In this document: piece by piece, positions 26,982 to 35,552 of the stretch
Position numbering within the stretch: position 1 is the stretch's first letter
Layout: the number at the start of each line of letters is the position of its first letter
Source: JBLHLB01 sp047618505
GTDB lineage: Bacteria; Planctomycetota; UBA1135; GCA-002686595
Length of the DNA: 41,920 bases
Assembly (NCBI GenBank): GCA_047618505.1
Contig: JBLHLB010000006.1
Location: 1 to 41,920 of the forward strand
Direction of reading: 5' to 3'
Program-made: the position numbers and the translations under genes
The notes under the pieces: generated by a model
Told to the model about the DNA's origin: nothing
Seen by the model: the letters and a program-made list of their open reading frames with translations, nothing else
The model's database searches: none

Positions 26982-27045
26982 GGCCCTGTGCGGCGAAGAC
27001 GGCCCTGTGCGGCGAAGACGGCCCTGTGCGGCGAAGACGGCCCTG
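26982..27045. repeat. 19-bp tandem repeat, three copies plus a partial one
   Basis: Unit GGCCCTGTGCGGCGAAGAC occurs at 26982-27000, 27001-27019 and 27020-27038, followed by a 7-base partial copy. It lies at the 3' end of the transposase gene; as 19 is not a multiple of 3, each added copy shifts the frame and explains the aberrant C-terminal extension. Confidence 0.95.
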
Positions 27046-27995
27046 AGGCTTAGCTTTCTGTTCACCAGCCCCGCCTGCATCGCCGGTGCCCTGACAATAT
27101 CTCCGAACTTCAGCGATCCGTGCGGGCGGCAGAAGTAGTAGTGGCAGCGGAGGAGTTCTAGGTGGTCGTCGAGCGTCCGCTTCTTCCTAGCGTGACAAGG
27201 TGAGCGGCGGTTGAGGTAAGCCGAACCACGGCGGATGGTGAGATTCAACATCTCGATGAATGCCGTGTTTAGCTTGCTGGAATCTTCCGACTCGTGCAGC
27301 GCGTCCTCCAGCATGTACTCGGAGCCAATAACGAGCTTGGTTCCCAAGCGCGCGACGCGGTTGCGCTTGATCTTCTTGATCACCTGCGCGAGCACGCATC
27401 CCGGACCAAAGACGAGGCAAATGGACGGCGCGTAGAACTTGAAGCCGTCGGTCGTGATCAGCCGGCAAGTGTTCAAGTACGCCTCTTGAGCCAAGTTCCG
27501 CACGAACCGATTGGTGTTCCGAAACGTCCTGGAGCCAACTAGCGAATTGGTCCAAAGTCGTGACCAGACTTCGATGCCGGCGAAGACCCAGGTCTCCCGC
27601 TTGCGGCTCTGAAGGAAGGTGTTCAGCTTATCAACCTGGAGTTCGCGGAGGACGTAGCCACGAGTTCGGGCGGAGTTGAATCGCCGCGCTGAAGCTGCAG
27701 CCAACTCCAACCACCGGGCGACCGTGTTCCACGGCAGGCGTTCCAGCCGTACGATGGCGGACTTGCTGACGCCTTCCACACTCAGGGCGGCTACGCGGCC
27801 AAAGGTTCGCATGGGGCGTTGCAGGCGCTTGTAGGGCGTGCCCGCAGTTGCGCCGAAGGTCCTGCCGCACTCCTTGCAGCGCTACCTTCGCCGTCTCCCC
27901 CACTTCACTTTGGAGAAACCATGCAGCATGACGTTGCCCTGGGCCTGCTGGGCATGGAGCCCACACTCCTCGTTCTGGCACGCTGGTCTCAGTTT
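27040..27995 (-). pseudogene. IS1-type transposase, broken by an in-frame TAG
   Basis: Read leftward, the frame opens with a zinc ribbon (CQNEECGLHAQQAQGNVMLHG, later CKEC) and continues RTFGATAGTPYKRLQRPM into helix-turn-helix and DDE domains. A single TAG at 27882-27884 interrupts the ribbon between RRRR and RCKEC, where a Tyr codon is expected. Downstream the catalytic part is open: ELQVDKL, TTDGFKFY and FIEMLNLTIRRGSAYL supply the D, D and E (residues 61, 122 and 187 counted from the internal ATG at 27812). The expected end near RAPAMQAGLVNRKLSLRAVF runs on without stop because of the tandem repeat. The element is probably immobile or dependent on a helper. Confidence 0.75.
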
Positions 27996-28086
27996 GGGTC
28001 CTCTTCTCAGTTGACACCTGCCGTGATCGCCGGGGTACGCTCTGGTCGCAAGTAGCTTACACCACTAGGGTTTAGGCACGTTTCCC

Positions 28087-28108
28087 CACAGGCGATGAAC
28101 GAAGTACC
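28087..28108 (-). repeat. Right terminal inverted repeat of the IS1-type element
   Basis: Its reverse complement starts GGTACTTCGTTCATCGCCTG and pairs with the left end at 26879-26900. Confidence 0.7.
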
Positions 28109-28186
28109 GGCTCTCTTTGGCATAGAGACTTCCAACTATGCGTCAGAGCTGGACCTTTTCAGCAGTCGCCTGCACTAGCTCTTGCC

Positions 28187-29680
28187 CTAACGCTGCTCCC
28201 CTTCCTTGGCCACGTGACCGGGTTCACGGTTTGCGCTGCCTTCAGCCTCGGTCAACTTGTCTCCTAGTTCGCGGCGCATGCTGTCCGCTAGGACGCTTAG
28301 GCGAGCCACGATTTCCGGATGCTGCAGGGCCAGGTTGTGGGTCTCGGAGATGTCCTCATCGAGGTTGAACAGGGCCAGCTCGGTAGTCGCGCTGTAGTCG
28401 TACTCTCCCGGCGTTCCGCCTGACCCAGGCGTCTGCCCCACCATGGACCGGTAGCCGTGGGGAAAGTGCAGCTTCCACTTCCCCGAACGCATCGCCTCCA
28501 GGTGGTTCCTGTGGTAATAGAAGAAGTACTCGTCCTGCGGCGACTCGGATCCGCCCGACCACAGGGACCAGGCGTCGGCACCGTCAATCTTCAATTCGGG
28601 AAGCTCCGCGTTAATCAATCCCGCCAGGGTCGGCAAGACGTCGATGGTCATCCAGGGCGTTTCACTGACACGTCCGGCGGGAACACGACCGGGGTAGCGA
28701 AGAATGCAGGGGACGCGCACGCCACCTTCAAAGGTCGTCCCCTTGCCTTCACGCAGGGGGCCGACGCTACCCGCATGGTCACCGTAGTTCAGCCAGGGCC
28801 CGTTGTCCGATGCGTAGATGACTAGGGTGTTGTCGGCAACACCGCTTTCCTCAAGGGCCGCCAACACCTTGCCCACGGAGTCGTCGATTTCCTCAATCAC
28901 GTCGCCATAGGCACCCTGCTCGCTACGCCCCACGGAAGCCTCCGTGGTGAAAAGCGGCACATGGGGCATGGGGTTGGCGAGGTAGAGAAAGAAGGGTTCG
29001 TCCTTGTTCTCGCGAACGAAGTCTGCCGCCCGATCCCCGAAATCTGTAGTGAAGCGCATCTGATCAGCGCCGGTAACTTCGGGATTCACAATCTCTGTCC
29101 CTTCAAAGAGGAAGAGGTCCGGGTAGCCTCTCTTGCGTTTCTCAACGGGGTCCGTGAATTGCGCGTAGGCCGGGTGATGCGGCCACATGTCGTTGGAGTA
29201 GGGAATGCCGTAGGATTCATCAAACCCGTGATTTGCCGGCAGGAATTCCTCCTGATAACCAAGGTGCCACTTCCCAAACATCGCCGTCCGATAACCACGC
29301 GATTGGAAGAGTTCCCCAAGGGTGGTTTCCGCGTCACTGATCCCGTGGGTAGTGCGCGGGCCGATGGCACCGTGCATGCCAAGACGGTTGGGATAACAAC
29401 CAGTCAACAAGGCCACACGGGAAGCCGTACACACGGGCTGGGCCACATAGAAGTTGGAGAAGCGCGTCCCCTCCGCTGCCAGCTGATCCAGGTTCGGGGT
29501 CTCGAATCCCTGTGCGCCCTGGGTGCCTATGTCAGCCCAGCCTTGGTCGTCGGTGAAAATGATGACCACGTTGGGGGGTCCCACGTCAGCTTGGGCCGAA
29601 GAATCGTCCCCCGCGCCTTTGCAGGCGACAAACAACAGGATCGCAAGCACGCCGGAGAAAAGGAATCTGGCAGTCGACAT
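28187..29680 (-). CDS. Lipoprotein sulfatase with CTASR motif
   Basis: A 497-residue formylglycine sulfatase. The N-terminus MSTARFLFSGVLAILLFVAC ends in a lipobox Cys20, so the protein is lipid-anchored. The metal site begins TDD (residues 43-45). The maturation motif is C84-T-A-S-R88, followed by LLTGCYPNRLG. GKWHLG, HVPLF and YASDNGP follow as in the S1 family. It lies 130 bases downstream of another lipoprotein sulfatase on the same strand, separated by a 17-base tandem repeat, and likely shares its transcript. Sequence divergence between the two suggests different sulfate positions or sugars. Substrate unknown. Confidence 0.92.
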   Translation of the reverse strand: MSTARFLFSGVLAILLFVACKGAGDDSSAQADVGPPNVVIIFTDDQGWADIGTQGAQGFETPNLDQLAAEGTRFSNFYVAQPVCTASRVALLTGCYPNRLGMHGAIGPRTTHGISDAETTLGELFQSRGYRTAMFGKWHLGYQEEFLPANHGFDESYGIPYSNDMWPHHPAYAQFTDPVEKRKRGYPDLFLFEGTEIVNPEVTGADQMRFTTDFGDRAADFVRENKDEPFFLYLANPMPHVPLFTTEASVGRSEQGAYGDVIEEIDDSVGKVLAALEESGVADNTLVIYASDNGPWLNYGDHAGSVGPLREGKGTTFEGGVRVPCILRYPGRVPAGRVSETPWMTIDVLPTLAGLINAELPELKIDGADAWSLWSGGSESPQDEYFFYYHRNHLEAMRSGKWKLHFPHGYRSMVGQTPGSGGTPGEYDYSATTELALFNLDEDISETHNLALQHPEIVARLSVLADSMRRELGDKLTEAEGSANREPGHVAKEGEQR

Positions 29681-29758
29681 AGAGATGTTGGGGCTGAGGA
29701 GATTGTTGCGAAGTTGCTACTCGCACGAGATGTGGGCCACTCGTAGCCCACTGGAGGG

Positions 29759-29818
29759 ATCACTGCAGTTGGGGTATCACTGCAGTTGGGGTATCACTGC
29801 AGTTGGGGTATCACTGCA
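29759..29818. repeat. 17-bp tandem repeat between two sulfatase genes
   Basis: Unit ATCACTGCAGTTGGGGT at 29759-29775, 29776-29792 and 29793-29809, then 9 bases of a fourth copy to 29818. The partial copy covers the stop codon of the upstream sulfatase (29811-29813), so expansion seems to have started at the gene's 3' end. Confidence 0.95.
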
Positions 29819-31373
29819 CGCGAGGGTAGGAGATCACTCGGTCATTGGCCTGGGGCTCACCGCGGGTACTACGCCCTTGCTCGACAGCAGCATCCAGCAA
29901 GGCTTGCAGGTTGGCGCAGATCTCGGGGTGATCTTCGGCAACGTTATCAGTCTCCCCGGGATCAGTGTCCAGGTTGTACAGCTGCCAAGCGGGCAACCCC
30001 TTATCTCGGGCGGCCTTAGGTTTGGGTGCGCTCCAGCCCCCGGACCCAGGACAGAGGATGAGTTTCCATGGGCCCCGCCGCACGGCAAAGGAGCCGTTGA
30101 TCGAATGGTGAATGACCGCCTCCCGCCCCCCCGGTACAGGACCGGTTGGGGGTGACGCCGCCCGAAGAGAAGGCGGCAGAGAAGGCAGCAGAGAAGGCAA
30201 CAGGCTGACGCTATCGGGACCAGCACCCGCCGGAAGCGGTCTTCCCAAGATGGCGGCGGATGTTGCCATTAGATCAGTCAGGCACACGGTCTCTGAACTT
30301 CGGCTCTCTGGCGCAACAAGGCCCGGCCACCTCACAAGGAACGGAACTCGGTGACCGCCTTCGAAGATGTCTGCCTTGTAGCCGCGGAAGCCGAAGCTTG
30401 GGTCGTGCCCAAACTCCGCCAACTCGTCGAACTTCGCCCGCGGCGAACATCCGTTGTCGCTCGTGAAGACCACAAGCGTGTTGTCGGCGCAGCCGTTCTC
30501 TTCAAGGGCCTCTAGCACCTGCCCGACCACATGATCCACCTGCAGAACGAAGTCGCCGTAGGCATTCGTTCCGCTCGCCCCCAGAAAATCTTCAGTGGGC
30601 AGGATGGGTGTATGGGGCGCCGGCAACGGCAGGTAGAGAAAGAAGGGTTCTTCCCCGCCGCTCTGTTGTTCGATGAAATCGACAGCCCTGCGAGAAACCT
30701 CTGGAAGAACATCGCCGTGTTCAAAGTCCGCCCCCGTACTCCCCTTGCGCCAAAAGCCCTGGTAGTCCGTGTTTTCGGTCTCACGGTCGGGCGGCGCGGT
30801 GACCTCTCCGTTCTGCACCCAAACATAGGGCGGCATGTCGAGGGAAGCCGCTATGCAATAGGACTCATCAAAGCCGCGCTGGGAGGGACCATTGGTGACA
30901 GGGCCTTCAAAGTCGATCGCGCCTTCGTCACCGCCCAGGCGTGACCAATCCCAACCAAGATGCCACTTGCCGAAACAGCCCGTGGTGTAGCCTTCAGATT
31001 GAAGCAAATCTCCAACAGTGACTCGCTCGGCATCAATCAGGGGTGCGGAATTTCCCCAGAGTACGCCCTGGGCCAGGTGTGTTCGCCAGGCATAGCGACC
31101 GGTCAATATCCCGTAGCGCGTCGGAGTGCAGACCGCTGATCCGGAATGCGCATCTGTAAAGGTCATGCCTTGGGCTGCCAACCGATCGATATTGGGCGTG
31201 CCCCAAGCGGCGGTAGCGTTCAATGCAGAGACATCCCCGTAGCCCATGTCATCGGCGAGGATGTAGACGATGTTCGGTCGCCGATCCCCCACCTCCTCGG
31301 TCGTGCCCCCGGAATGACAGGCACACAGCAGCAGAACGGGCGCCAGGAATTGAGCTGCAAATCGGTTCCACAT
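29811..31373 (-). CDS. Lipoprotein sulfatase with CTPTR motif
   Basis: A 520-residue sulfatase starting MWNRFAAQFLAPVLLLCACH, a lipoprotein signal with the likely anchor at Cys17 or Cys19. The metal site starts ADD (residues 40-42). The formylglycine motif is C82-T-P-T-R86, followed by LTGRYAWRTHL. Later landmarks are GKWHLGWDW, PHTPILP and FTSDNGCSP; this set resembles arylsulfatase A-type S1 enzymes. A low-complexity LLPSLLPSLPPSL insertion corresponds to a 12-base in-frame tandem repeat (30167-30202) in a loop of the C-terminal half. It starts the two-gene sulfatase run on the minus strand. Probably acts in the periplasm or on the cell surface on sulfated glycans. Confidence 0.92.
   Translation of the reverse strand: MWNRFAAQFLAPVLLLCACHSGGTTEEVGDRRPNIVYILADDMGYGDVSALNATAAWGTPNIDRLAAQGMTFTDAHSGSAVCTPTRYGILTGRYAWRTHLAQGVLWGNSAPLIDAERVTVGDLLQSEGYTTGCFGKWHLGWDWSRLGGDEGAIDFEGPVTNGPSQRGFDESYCIAASLDMPPYVWVQNGEVTAPPDRETENTDYQGFWRKGSTGADFEHGDVLPEVSRRAVDFIEQQSGGEEPFFLYLPLPAPHTPILPTEDFLGASGTNAYGDFVLQVDHVVGQVLEALEENGCADNTLVVFTSDNGCSPRAKFDELAEFGHDPSFGFRGYKADIFEGGHRVPFLVRWPGLVAPESRSSETVCLTDLMATSAAILGRPLPAGAGPDSVSLLPSLLPSLPPSLRAASPPTGPVPGGREAVIHHSINGSFAVRRGPWKLILCPGSGGWSAPKPKAARDKGLPAWQLYNLDTDPGETDNVAEDHPEICANLQALLDAAVEQGRSTRGEPQANDRVISYPRVQ
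30167..30202. repeat. 12-bp in-frame tandem repeat inside a sulfatase gene
   Basis: Three near-identical units (GAGAAGGCGGCA, GAGAAGGCAGCA, GAGAAGGCAACA) encode the LPSL-type repeat of the sulfatase. Length is a multiple of three, so the reading frame is kept. Confidence 0.85.
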
Positions 31374-31498
31374 GGAGAGATCCTAGCATCCCCCGGTAGT
31401 CGGCCATGAGTTCAATCATCGTCTGGAATCAATCCGCCACAGCAGTGGCACGGACAAGTTCAGCCGGAGGGAATCAAGCCGACTCTGATTGACTCGCC

Positions 31499-32911
31499 CT
31501 AGCCAATCGCGTCGATCAAGGTGGCCCTAAACTTCTTCCCCTTGATACGGCCCCGGTTCAGAAGATGAACCGCCTCACCCTGGTGTCTCCGTGCCACCGC
31601 GACATAGGCGAGTCGATCCTGCACCTCGATCTTGCCGATGTCCTTGCCCGACAGGCTACTGCCTTGACCGGTAAGGGCCCCGAGGATGTCCCCCGCCCGC
31701 ACCTTATCCTTGCGACCGCCAGAGATGAGGATCGTTGCATTCTTCGCCCCACGTGCGGCGCGCTTTAGCAACGCGGTCAATCCCGGGTCGTTGCCTGCGT
31801 CGCGCTTCAAGAGCCCAAGCTTCGTGCCGACCAACTCCTCGACCGCATCCAATCGAGTATCGCCTCGTCCGCGCGTCAGGGACACGGCGACGCCCTGCTG
31901 CCCGGCCCGTCCGGTGCGCCCGATGCGATGCACATAGATCTCCGGTTGTGACGGTAGCTCATAGTTGATGACGAGGTCTAGGCCCTCCACATCAAGCCCA
32001 CGGCCTGCGACGTCCGTTGCGATCAAGATCCTCACGCTTTGATTCCGAAAGCAAGCCAACACCTGGTCGCGGTGAAACTGATCCAGGTCCCCATCGAGCC
32101 GCGCCACACTGACGCCTGCGCTTGCCAACGCTTGCACCAGTCGAGCAACCGTTGCCTTGAAGTTACAGAAGACCAGTGCGGATTCGTGGGGGTGCGCGTT
32201 TAGGACCCAAGAGAGCGCATGGAGTCCGTCCTCCGCATTGACCACCAGTTGCATCTGGCGGATGTCAGTCTGACTCTCAGAAACAGCGTCAACCGTGACA
32301 CGTAGGGCGTTGCGTTGAAAGCGTTGACTGAGCTCCTCGATGGAATCAGGGAAGGTCGCTGAGAAAAGCGCGGTCTGCCTCTGGCCTCTCAAGCTCCCAA
32401 GGATTCGACCTACATCTTCTCCAAACCCCATGTCCAACATGCGGTCGGCTTCATCCAAGACAACCGTCCGGACAGTTTCAACATCTAGGGCTTTCCGTTG
32501 AATGTGATCTAGAAGTCGGCCAGGTGTGGCAATTGCGATATGCACGCCACGCTGCAGCGCCTCCCGTTGGGGACGCGCCGGTTGACCGCCCACGAGTTCG
32601 AGTACCGAGAGCCCCGGATGGGCTCGCCCAAGCTTGCGAAATTCCCGAGCCACCTGCGCCGCAAGCTCCCGGGTCGGGCACAAAACAAGAGCCTGCAGCG
32701 TCCGAGCGTCTAGGTCCAAGCCATCGAGAATCGGCAGGGCAAAGGCCGCCGTCTTGCCACTGCCAGTCTGGGCCTGACCGACCAAGTCCCGACCCGCCAG
32801 CAGGACCGGGATAGCTTCCACCTGAATCGGAGTTGGCCTCTCGTAGCCAAGCTGACGCACGACCTCGAGTAGCTTCGGAGAAAGGGAGAGAGCTTCGAAT
32901 GAGGATTCCAC
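31499..32911 (-). CDS. dbpA: DEAD-box RNA helicase, DbpA type
   Basis: From the GTG at 32911 the product has 470 residues, close to the usual DbpA length; an open frame extends further upstream but has no family match. Motifs: Q-motif region GYERPTPIQ, AQTGSGKT (47-54), PTRELA, TPGRL, DEAD (153-156), SAT in LFSATFP, DVAGRGLD and HRIGRTGR. The C-terminal 75 residues form the DbpA RNA-binding domain (KVRAGDILGALTGQG, GKDIGKIEV, LNRGRIKGKKFR), which in the family binds hairpin 92 of 23S rRNA and directs the helicase to large-subunit assembly. It is cytoplasmic and likely a single-gene transcript. The start is the main uncertainty. Confidence 0.92.
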   Translation of the reverse strand: MESSFEALSLSPKLLEVVRQLGYERPTPIQVEAIPVLLAGRDLVGQAQTGSGKTAAFALPILDGLDLDARTLQALVLCPTRELAAQVAREFRKLGRAHPGLSVLELVGGQPARPQREALQRGVHIAIATPGRLLDHIQRKALDVETVRTVVLDEADRMLDMGFGEDVGRILGSLRGQRQTALFSATFPDSIEELSQRFQRNALRVTVDAVSESQTDIRQMQLVVNAEDGLHALSWVLNAHPHESALVFCNFKATVARLVQALASAGVSVARLDGDLDQFHRDQVLACFRNQSVRILIATDVAGRGLDVEGLDLVINYELPSQPEIYVHRIGRTGRAGQQGVAVSLTRGRGDTRLDAVEELVGTKLGLLKRDAGNDPGLTALLKRAARGAKNATILISGGRKDKVRAGDILGALTGQGSSLSGKDIGKIEVQDRLAYVAVARRHQGEAVHLLNRGRIKGKKFRATLIDAIG

Positions 32912-33183
32912 GCCGGGAAAGTATCCGAGCCAGGGCGCCGGGGCTTGACCCAAGGCCAGGTTTCCACACGCAGTCCTCGGGAGCCCACAGGACGCGCGAT
33001 GTAATCCAGGGCCCGTGGACCCCCCTGGGGGCGTCACAAGCGGGGGTCGCCTAAGAACTTCCAACGACCATGTGGCCACCCCTGGCCCTATTGCTACGGT
33101 CATGGGTGGCGGAGTCTCTTCTCAGCCCCTCAGTACACCCTGGTCTAAACATGGCCAGAAACCCGAGCCACCAGAACCTGACC

Positions 33184-33501
33184 ATGTTTTCCCCCAAGCT
33201 TGTCTCCACTGTTGTTGGAGCGGCCGTGCTGTTCCTAATGGGATCGCCCGCCGGCGCCGTCCCCCAGTGATGCCCAGCACAGGGCTCCGGAGGAGTCCCC
33301 GCCATTCCGCCCGCCATCCCCGGCACTTCTGGTCCTGCCGGTGGCGCAGGTGGTGTCGCCACGAGCACGCCGTACATCCCGACGCCCCGCGGGCCGTCGA
33401 GTCATGAGGAACTCTCGATCCATTGGGACTTCCCGGTCTACACGGCTGAAGAGATTACCTACGACGGAGACGAGTCCCGAGCCGCGGAAGCGCGTCGCGC
33501 C
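33184..33501 (+). pseudogene. Signal peptide and linker of the following gene, split by an in-frame TGA
   Basis: In the same frame as the gene at 33502, an ATG at 33184 encodes a good Sec signal (MFSPKLVSTVVGAAVLFLMG, then SPAGA), followed after three codons by TGA at 33268-33270. Beyond it the frame is open into the downstream gene through a Pro/Gly/Ala-rich linker (IPPAIPGTSGPAGGAGG). It looks like one exported protein whose message has gained a stop where Trp or Arg would be expected. A sequencing error is possible. Confidence 0.6.
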
Positions 33502-34131
33502 TTGAGCACCGAAGAAGCCCTGCGCTACATCGCCGGTGATGATCCCAGGCCGTTGCTTGTGCTACGTGAGTGCCTGACTTGCAACGGCACCGATGATGCG
33601 CTGCTCACACGTAAGGAGGACAACGAGCGCACGATGCTGCTCAGCCGTTGGTTCCATTGCGTCAAATTGGCACCGGCCGTTATTGAGACCGACCACCCCT
33701 TCCATGCGCTCTTCGCTGGCGACAGCCCGGCGCACCTCTTCGTTGCCCAAAGTGGCGGCCAAGTACGAGTCGAGCTCAAGGGTGACCAGTCTCGCACGGA
33801 ATTGTGGGGCGCAATGAATGGCGCACTTGCCCTGGCCTACGAGAAGGTCACCGACAAGGGACCCAAGGGCGCACTTGGCCAGCTCTACAAGCTTCTTGAC
33901 AAGCTTGACCAGGTGGATGAAGCCATTCTCTTGGTGCAGCGTCGGCTTGAGGATGAGGCCGAAGACGATGGACTCAACACTCGCAAGGCCAGGAAGCTCA
34001 CCGCCAAGCTTCAGGAACTACGCGAGGAACGCGCTGAATTCCGTGCAGAGGCTGACAAGGCCTCCGCTCTCAAGCTTCGCAAGGTCGAAGAAGCTGACGC
34101 AGTTGCTTCGGGTTCTTCACAGAAGGACTGA
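33502..34131 (+). CDS. Protein of unknown function, possibly thioredoxin-like, usually exported
   Basis: The longest frame free of stops uses TTG 33502 and gives 209 residues, but the frame continues upstream to a signal peptide at 33184 across a single TGA, so the true start is uncertain. The segment PRPLLVLRECLTCNGTDDAL (residues 16-35) has a CxxC pair in the position of a thioredoxin-like active site, and residues 36-115 could be the rest of such a fold. The C-terminal third is a charged coiled coil (LYKLLDKLDQVDEAILLVQRR to ELREERAEFRAEADKA). It is 6 bases before another exported protein gene, so the two form an operon. No family is recognised with certainty. Confidence 0.7.
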   Translation: MSTEEALRYIAGDDPRPLLVLRECLTCNGTDDALLTRKEDNERTMLLSRWFHCVKLAPAVIETDHPFHALFAGDSPAHLFVAQSGGQVRVELKGDQSRTELWGAMNGALALAYEKVTDKGPKGALGQLYKLLDKLDQVDEAILLVQRRLEDEAEDDGLNTRKARKLTAKLQELREERAEFRAEADKASALKLRKVEEADAVASGSSQKD

Positions 34132-34137
34132 GCACAG

Positions 34138-35352
34138 TTGAGCAGGAAACTTTGCACGGGGGCGGCGCTGATCTGCGCCGCTCTCGTGTTTCTTTTGGCA
34201 CTGCCGGTTGCCGCCGCGAGCCATGCTCCCCAGGAGGATGGACGCGCCGAGCGCCCTGAGGTGGACCCGTACACCGAGGGTGATGCGAAGGCGATGGAAA
34301 GGCTTGGGATCCAGCGCTTCGGTCCCTTCCGCTTTGGTGATGGACGTACAACCGAGGTGATCGCCACCCAGGCCGGCGGCGTTCCGTTCCTCTGGATTGA
34401 GACCGCGCACTTTCAGTTGGGCTGCAGCCTCGAGCCCATCTCCATGCCCGAGGATCCCGCTGCCAAGAAGCGTCTCCAGGCTGAGCTGAAAGAACTATCC
34501 AAGCGCTTGCCCAACGTTCCCCGTCGCATCAAGAAGATTGATTCGTGGCTGCTTCTGCACCTCTATGCGGCGCGTCTGGAGCGGCTCTTTGAGGCCTTTG
34601 TGACAGAACTACAGCTTGAAGATCTCGCCGCCGCCGACCCCTACCTGGGCTCCGGCGGACCGTTCTGCATTCTGCTTACGGAAAAGAAGAGCACCTTCTC
34701 TCGCTACACCCTGGAGGCCTGCGGCTCCGCCTCCGAGAGCACCCAGCGCTTCTACTTTGATAAGCCTGCCCAGCAGCTGTTCTATGGCGCCGCCTTTGAG
34801 GCCCTGCAGGGGGATCTGCACCAGGACGAAGGCTTGCACTTCGCAATGGTGCACGGGGTGACCAAAGTGCTTGCGGAATCCGTGCGAGGCTACGGCGGCG
34901 TCTTGCCAACCTGGCTCTCCGCGGGTCTGGCTCACTACTTTGCACGGAACTTGGTGAGCGATGAGATCCTGCTCTACACCACTCCCCGCGGCGAGTCAGG
35001 GCGTGGAAAGGACGACTCAAACTTCGCGGTGAAAGTGCGGGGCCGCGTTAGCAACAAGGTCTACCCCACCTTTGAGGAAATGGAAGCCTGGACCGATCCC
35101 GGCGCCATGCGTTTTGCCGACCACATGATCACCTGGTCAAAGATCGACTTCATGCTGCGCGCCGACAAAGGCTCGCGCGCGCACGCATTCCTCTGGGCCA
35201 TCTCTGAGCCGATCGCCTGGGACATAAAGGACAGGGCCCAGGTACTCCTCGATCAGACCCATACCGCACTTCTGGATATCGCCGGTGGAGACCTGATGGA
35301 CTTGGATCAGGCCTGGGCGGATTGGGTGTTGGACGAGTACCCCAAGCGCTAG
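34138..35352 (+). CDS. Exported protein resembling a catalytically dead gluzincin peptidase
   Basis: A TTG start gives 404 residues with a Sec signal peptide (LCTGAALICAALVFLLALPV, cleavage near AAA27). The centre resembles peptidase MA-like gluzincins: HGVTKVL (residues 239-245) stands where the HExxH zinc motif should be, and LPTWLSAGLAHYF (256-268) where those enzymes have a P-x-W-L-x-E-G-x-A motif. The first Glu, second His and third-ligand Glu are Gly, Lys and Ala, so peptidase activity is improbable. It may be a structural or binding protein. It follows the coiled-coil protein by 6 bases and is probably co-expressed. Family assignment is tentative. Confidence 0.75.
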   Translation: MSRKLCTGAALICAALVFLLALPVAAASHAPQEDGRAERPEVDPYTEGDAKAMERLGIQRFGPFRFGDGRTTEVIATQAGGVPFLWIETAHFQLGCSLEPISMPEDPAAKKRLQAELKELSKRLPNVPRRIKKIDSWLLLHLYAARLERLFEAFVTELQLEDLAAADPYLGSGGPFCILLTEKKSTFSRYTLEACGSASESTQRFYFDKPAQQLFYGAAFEALQGDLHQDEGLHFAMVHGVTKVLAESVRGYGGVLPTWLSAGLAHYFARNLVSDEILLYTTPRGESGRGKDDSNFAVKVRGRVSNKVYPTFEEMEAWTDPGAMRFADHMITWSKIDFMLRADKGSRAHAFLWAISEPIAWDIKDRAQVLLDQTHTALLDIAGGDLMDLDQAWADWVLDEYPKR

Positions 35353-35552
35353 TTGTTGGTTTGCCTTGAGGGCGGCAATTCCCTGGCGTTGAATTCCGCC
35401 CTTGGTTCGGGCGCCTCCGCAGATTCGCCGGCGCGGAAGATGGTCGCCGATATTGTGGTGAGCGCTTCCCTTAGAGCGAAACCGGCGATGTCGTCTGTAA
35501 CGGGCGCCGGCTTGGGGGCCGACGTATCCTGCGGCGGCCGTAAACTAGGGCT
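35353..35552. other. Short convergent intergenic region with a hairpin
   Basis: The imperfect dyad GGCGGCAATTC (35371-35381) and GAATTCCGCC (35391-35400) could form a stem-loop downstream of the exported protein gene, a possible terminator without a clear T-run. A 67-codon frame covering this region has no features of a gene. Confidence 0.35.

Larger units (their letters stand above)
26879..28108 (-). mobile_element. Decayed IS1-type insertion sequence, 1230 bp
   Basis: Terminal inverted repeats of 22 bases match at 18 positions: 26879-26900 (GGTACTTCCGACATCGGCTG plus TG) against the complement of 28087-28108. Between them lies one leftward transposase gene with an IS1-like layout of N-terminal zinc ribbon, helix-turn-helix and DDE domain. 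The gene is interrupted by a stop and its end is altered by a 19-base tandem expansion. No target-site duplication is evident. A smaller relative sits at 19779-20184. Confidence 0.7.

Noticed and set aside
26982..27045. Tandem repeats as a CRISPR array
   Set aside because: Units are contiguous with no spacers; the same holds for the 17-base repeats at 29759.
28961..29746. A 261-codon plus-strand frame over a sulfatase gene
   Set aside because: It is antisense to the conserved sulfatase core and has no family features.
32912..33103. N-terminal extension of the DbpA-type helicase
   Set aside because: The extra 64 residues are Pro/Gly-rich without family match, and starting at 32911 gives the normal length.
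33268..33270. TGA as a selenocysteine codon
   Set aside because: The nearby hairpin is weak, the site is in a linker just after the signal peptide, and no redox motif surrounds it; kept only as a minor alternative.
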